Source: Desulfovibrio sp. (lineage in GTDB: Bacteria; Desulfobacterota; Desulfovibrionia; Desulfovibrionales; Desulfovibrionaceae). From it: DNA of 7,242 nucleotides. Shown here one piece after another: positions 4,367 to 7,242 of the stretch; position 1 is the stretch's first letter; every line of letters begins with the position of its first letter. Below the pieces are notes generated by a model. That model was not told the origin of the DNA. It ran no database searches and worked only from the letters and a program-made list of their open reading frames with translations. Location of the stretch: contig JAITDR010000195.1 of assembly GCA_031282465.1 (NCBI GenBank), positions 1 through 7,242 of the forward strand. The letters run 5' to 3'. Both the position numbers and the translations under genes were made by a program.

Positions 4367-7242
4367 ATGAACGTGTCGCGCGGTAATTCACACCCCGGAT
4401 TTCGGGCATGCATATCGCGTCGGGTTGCGCGCGTCATGATCCTGCTCCTTATCCTGCCCCCGCAGGTGGCCCTCGCGCCTGTGCGGGCGGGCGCGGCGGG
4501 CGGGTATGCGACGAGCGGAGCGGCGTCCGCGCCCGCGTCCGAGGGCACAGCGTTGCCTATGGGGCTTGCCGAGTATTTGCGCGCCAACCCTCCCCCTCCG
4601 TTTCCGTCCCCTTACGGCGGCCGTGATGTTGCGACGCCGCCCGTTTCACCCGCGCCTCCCCGGCCCGCGGCAACAGCCTACGGCAATGCGCCTCTTCCTC
4701 CGCTCTCGAACAGCAGCCGTTACGCCGCGCCGCTCAATGTGCCTCCCCGGCCTGCGGCTAATGCTTACAGTAATGCGCCTCTTCCTCCGCTCCCCAACAG
4801 CGGCCGGTATGCCGCGACGCCGCCCAACGTGTCCGTACGGGCCGATGCTGCGGGCATCGATGCCGGATTTGTCCAACGGCGTCTGCACAGCCCCGAACGC
4901 AAGGCGGCCATAAACGAAGCAGCCCGGAAAGACGCCGAGGCGCGCGCCTCGGGCGGACACGCGATGAACGGCCCGAAGGCCGACGGCGACCGCAACGCAA
5001 CCTCCGCGTCTTCTCCCGAAGGATCAACGCCTGCTGCCGGACGTTCCGGGCAGGGGAACGCGGCCCCCGCGGCTCCTCCGGCTTCGCCCCCTCACGGCGG
5101 CCGGGATGCCGCGTCGGTACTCAAATCGCTCATTCCTTCCCTGCCGGCGGGAAGCGCAGGCGGCGGTGCCCCTCGTCCCCTGGCCTACTCGCTGATGGAT
5201 TTGGGTGCATCGGTCTTGGGAGTTCCGTCCCTCATGTCCCCGAGCGGGGATGAAGGGGCGGGATTCCATCAGGACGGCACGGTGCGCAAGGCGGGCGGCG
5301 TCGTCAGCTACGGGCCGTCGGATGAAGGCCGGAGGGCGGAGGCCTATGCGCAATCCGGATTGGGGAGCAGCTATCTGGAAGGGTATATACCCCTGTCCGG
5401 CATCGGCTATGACCCCCTGACCGGACGCTATGACCCGGCGTACGACGGCCGGCGCAGTTATGAGCGGAAGGTCGACTTGTTCGATTCCTCGCGCGCGGCG
5501 CAGGATCGCGTGTTGTCCTGGGGCATGGGAGTTTTGAATACGGCAGGCGAAGCTGCCGTCTCCTCTCTTGTGCGCAACGCCCGCGCCCGATTGAACTACA
5601 GCATTGACGATAACGGAAAACTCCGGGGCGACGGCGACGTACTGCTCCCGTTGTACGACGGGCAGTACACCACTATCTTTACACAGGCCGGGTTGCGCAG
5701 CATGGATGTCTCCGGAGGGGACGCGGACGGGCAGGAGCGCTGGATCGGCAACTTCGGCCTGGGTCAGCGCTGGTTTCCGGCGGCCAAGAGTGAAATGGAC
5801 GCCGGGGACTGGATGCTCGGCTACAACGCTTTCTATGACATCGACTTCACCCGAGCGCATCGGCGCGGCGGCGTAGGCGTCGAAGTGCAGTTCGACTGGC
5901 TGCGTCTGGCCTCCAACTCCTATTTCCCGATGTCCGGCTGGAAAGGTTCCTACGACTTTGACAGCCGCTTTGTCGAGGAACGTCCCGCCGCCGGATGGGA
6001 CGTGCGCGTCAAGGCATTTCTGCCGTTCTACCGCAACGTGGCGTTTACGGGATCCTTCACACAATGGTTCGGCGAACATGTGGGCATGTTCGGGCCTTCA
6101 AAGCTCGAAAAGAATCCGAAAATCTGGTCTTACGGTGTGGAGTACACGCCCGTACCTCTCGTGTCGGGCTTTCTGACACAACAGACTACGGAACTCGGGA
6201 CAACGGAAATAGAGTATGGTCTGAAGTTCACCTACCGCTTCGACATGCCGTGGGACGAGCAGATCAAGCACTCCAAGGTAGCCGAGCTGCGTACGGTGTC
6301 GGGTTCCCGGCATGAGTTTGTGGACAGGGAAAACCGTATCATCTTGGAGTACCGGGCCAAACAGGATTACCGGATAGAGTATCTCGGGCGGGAGGGTGAC
6401 AACGGGTTCCGTTTCCGGGTGCTGAAGTCGCTGGGAGGCTACGCTGCCGGGCAAACAGTGACGGTGAGTACCGCCGGGGCTTGGCTGGCGCAACACAATC
6501 CCCGTCCGCCCGACGGCCTTGCCTCCCGCTTTGTCGCCGTGCTCGGCGCTTTTGTCGACGAACTTGTTTCCATGCGCTCCGCGTCTGCCGGCGTTTCTTC
6601 CAAATCGTACGTTACGGGCAGCGGAGGCGAGTTTTTGCTGAACCTTGATCCCGCCGCGCTGCCGCCTGACGGCAGAGTGTCGGTCACGGTTTCCGTGGGC
6701 AATTCGTCGGCCGAATTTGAACTGCTGGGAAAATCTGCCAAATACACGTTGGAGATGTCGTCGCCTTCGACTCTGACCCAGAACACGCCGACTGCCGCAA
6801 CCTTTACCGTGAAGCAGGGCGGAGCCGCCGTGGGCGCCGGCAAAAGCGTGATCTTCACGGCCGACGCAAATTTCGGCAATTTGCCCACAACCGCGCAAAC
6901 GACCAATGCCGGTGGACAGTTCACGGTACACGGCCTGACGGCCTTGGCTTCGGGCGCACTGACCATGTCGGCCACGGTGGAAGGGCAGGACGTGACGGTT
7001 TCGGTCAACGTCATCCCGTCCGCGTACACTCTGGAGATGTCGCCTTCGACCCTGACCCAGAACACGCCGACCGCCGCAACCTTTACCGTGAAGCAGGGCG
7101 GAACCGCCGTGGGAGCGGGCAAAAGCGTGATCTTCGCGGCCGATGCAAATTTCGGCAACTTGCCCACAACCGCGCAAACGACCAACGCCGGCGGGCAGTT
7201 CACGATAAACGGCCTGACGGCCCTGACCTCGGGCGCGCAGAC
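4367..7242 (+). CDS. Inverse autotransporter adhesin (intimin/invasin-like), 3' end outside window
   Basis: A type Ve secreted surface protein: its barrel inserts in the outer membrane and the C-terminal passenger is exported. At least 958 residues are visible, with no stop. The signal peptide has a basic n-region (RACISRRVAR, 13-22) and hydrophobic core VMILLLIL (23-30), with cleavage after A37 or in 42-44. A Pro/Ala-rich segment follows (about 45-215), then a region of unknown fold to about 375. The inverse-autotransporter domain spans about 380-630. Its signatures are LLPLYD, FGLGQRWFP (462-470), GDWMLGYNAFYD (480-491), NSYFPMSGW (517-525), EERPAAGWD, NPKIWSYGVEYTPVPLV (583-599) and TYRFDMPW (622-629). 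ELRTVSGSR (640-648) and the following IILEY resemble the segment after the intimin barrel. Residues 670-792 are unrecognised, then come Big_1-like Ig repeats from 793. TAA at 4358-4360 closes the frame upstream. No Shine-Dalgarno site is evident. ATG at codon 24 is less likely because it would lose the basic n-region. I see no LysM domain. Confidence 0.93.
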   Translation, partial: MNVSRGNSHPGFRACISRRVARVMILLLILPPQVALAPVRAGAAGGYATSGAASAPASEGTALPMGLAEYLRANPPPPFPSPYGGRDVATPPVSPAPPRPAATAYGNAPLPPLSNSSRYAAPLNVPPRPAANAYSNAPLPPLPNSGRYAATPPNVSVRADAAGIDAGFVQRRLHSPERKAAINEAARKDAEARASGGHAMNGPKADGDRNATSASSPEGSTPAAGRSGQGNAAPAAPPASPPHGGRDAASVLKSLIPSLPAGSAGGGAPRPLAYSLMDLGASVLGVPSLMSPSGDEGAGFHQDGTVRKAGGVVSYGPSDEGRRAEAYAQSGLGSSYLEGYIPLSGIGYDPLTGRYDPAYDGRRSYERKVDLFDSSRAAQDRVLSWGMGVLNTAGEAAVSSLVRNARARLNYSIDDNGKLRGDGDVLLPLYDGQYTTIFTQAGLRSMDVSGGDADGQERWIGNFGLGQRWFPAAKSEMDAGDWMLGYNAFYDIDFTRAHRRGGVGVEVQFDWLRLASNSYFPMSGWKGSYDFDSRFVEERPAAGWDVRVKAFLPFYRNVAFTGSFTQWFGEHVGMFGPSKLEKNPKIWSYGVEYTPVPLVSGFLTQQTTELGTTEIEYGLKFTYRFDMPWDEQIKHSKVAELRTVSGSRHEFVDRENRIILEYRAKQDYRIEYLGREGDNGFRFRVLKSLGGYAAGQTVTVSTAGAWLAQHNPRPPDGLASRFVAVLGAFVDELVSMRSASAGVSSKSYVTGSGGEFLLNLDPAALPPDGRVSVTVSVGNSSAEFELLGKSAKYTLEMSSPSTLTQNTPTAATFTVKQGGAAVGAGKSVIFTADANFGNLPTTAQTTNAGGQFTVHGLTALASGALTMSATVEGQDVTVSVNVIPSAYTLEMSPSTLTQNTPTAATFTVKQGGTAVGAGKSVIFAADANFGNLPTTAQTTNAGGQFTINGLTALTSGAQ
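4655..4831 (+). repeat. Tandem Pro-rich repeats in the adhesin N-terminal region
   Basis: Two adjacent imperfect units are 4655-4741 (29 codons) and 4742-4831 (30 codons). Both begin PPRPAA and carry NAPLPPL and then RYAA before PLNV or PPNV. They lie between the signal peptide and the barrel, so they are on the periplasmic side in the family topology. More divergent fragments occur outside: YGGRDVATPP just upstream and HGGRDAAS near residue 245. Pro/Ala-rich sequence like this is probably extended and could span the periplasm or contact peptidoglycan (inference). Confidence 0.85.
6743..7242 (+). repeat. Tandem Ig-like passenger repeats, continuing past the window
   Basis: Unit 1 runs 6743-7024 (94 codons) and unit 2 starts at 7025 and is cut at 7242. 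Each begins YTLEM and contains STLTQNTPTAATFTVKQGG, AVGAGKSVIF, ADANFGNLPTTAQTTNAGGQ and NGLTAL or HGLTAL. By hand the aligned 215 bases differ at about 20 positions, many of them third-codon changes, so DNA identity is near 90%. Unit 1 has one extra TCG codon beside an identical TCG. The pattern of core beta strands and the TNAGGQF turn fit the Big_1 (bacterial Ig-like group 1) family of invasin and intimin passengers. More copies probably follow to the right. Confidence 0.9.

Noticed and set aside
5024..6079. 351-residue minus-strand open frame
   Set aside because: It lies opposite the well-supported barrel domain and has no recognisable motif; stop-poor GC-rich sequence explains it.
6098..7203. 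Two long minus-strand open frames (254 and 359 residues) opposite the adhesin passenger, with repeated peptides
   Set aside because: They mirror the Ig-like DNA repeats of the plus-strand gene, whose protein has clear family motifs. The repeated peptides arise because the DNA is repeated.

Overview
The window looks like a piece of chromosome from a Gram-negative, GC-rich bacterium. It carries a glycine-cleavage gene and an outer-membrane adhesin of the intimin/invasin type, so the cell must have an outer membrane. The general style (GcvT sequence, GC-rich coding, two poorly characterised neighbours) would suit a sulfate-reducing deltaproteobacterium of the Desulfovibrionaceae. That assignment is an inference from memory of family sequences, not something the window proves.

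Layout: three genes lie on the minus strand and one long gene on the plus strand. From the left, gcvT (12-1100, minus) encodes the aminomethyltransferase (T-protein) of the glycine cleavage system. Its partners (gcvH, gcvP) would be expected beyond the left edge, because the gene is transcribed leftwards. A 149-base spacer with two inverted repeats separates it from a 585-residue soluble protein that I do not recognise (1250-3007, minus). After a 193-base spacer comes a 139-residue protein, also unrecognised (3201-3620, minus), with an Ala/Pro-rich tail.

A large divergent spacer (3621-4366, 746 bases) follows. It holds a candidate promoter and an inverted repeat for the minus-strand gene, a few weak promoter-like and hairpin motifs, and no gene I would call with confidence.

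The most interesting gene starts at 4367 on the plus strand and is still open at the right edge. At least 958 residues are visible. The order is: signal peptide, long Pro/Ala-rich segment with imperfect 29-30-residue repeats, inverse-autotransporter beta-barrel domain with a clear intimin-like signature, a linker resembling the one after the intimin barrel, a region of about 120 residues that I do not recognise, then near-identical bacterial Ig-like repeats of about 93 residues. This is a type Ve secretion protein: the barrel sits in the outer membrane and the Ig repeats are displayed outside the cell. I see no LysM peptidoglycan-binding domain before the barrel, where some family members have one. 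The long open frames antisense to this gene are shadows of its GC-rich, repetitive coding sequence.

The four genes show no obvious common pathway. The gcvT side is housekeeping metabolism, while the adhesin is an accessory surface gene behind its own long leader region.
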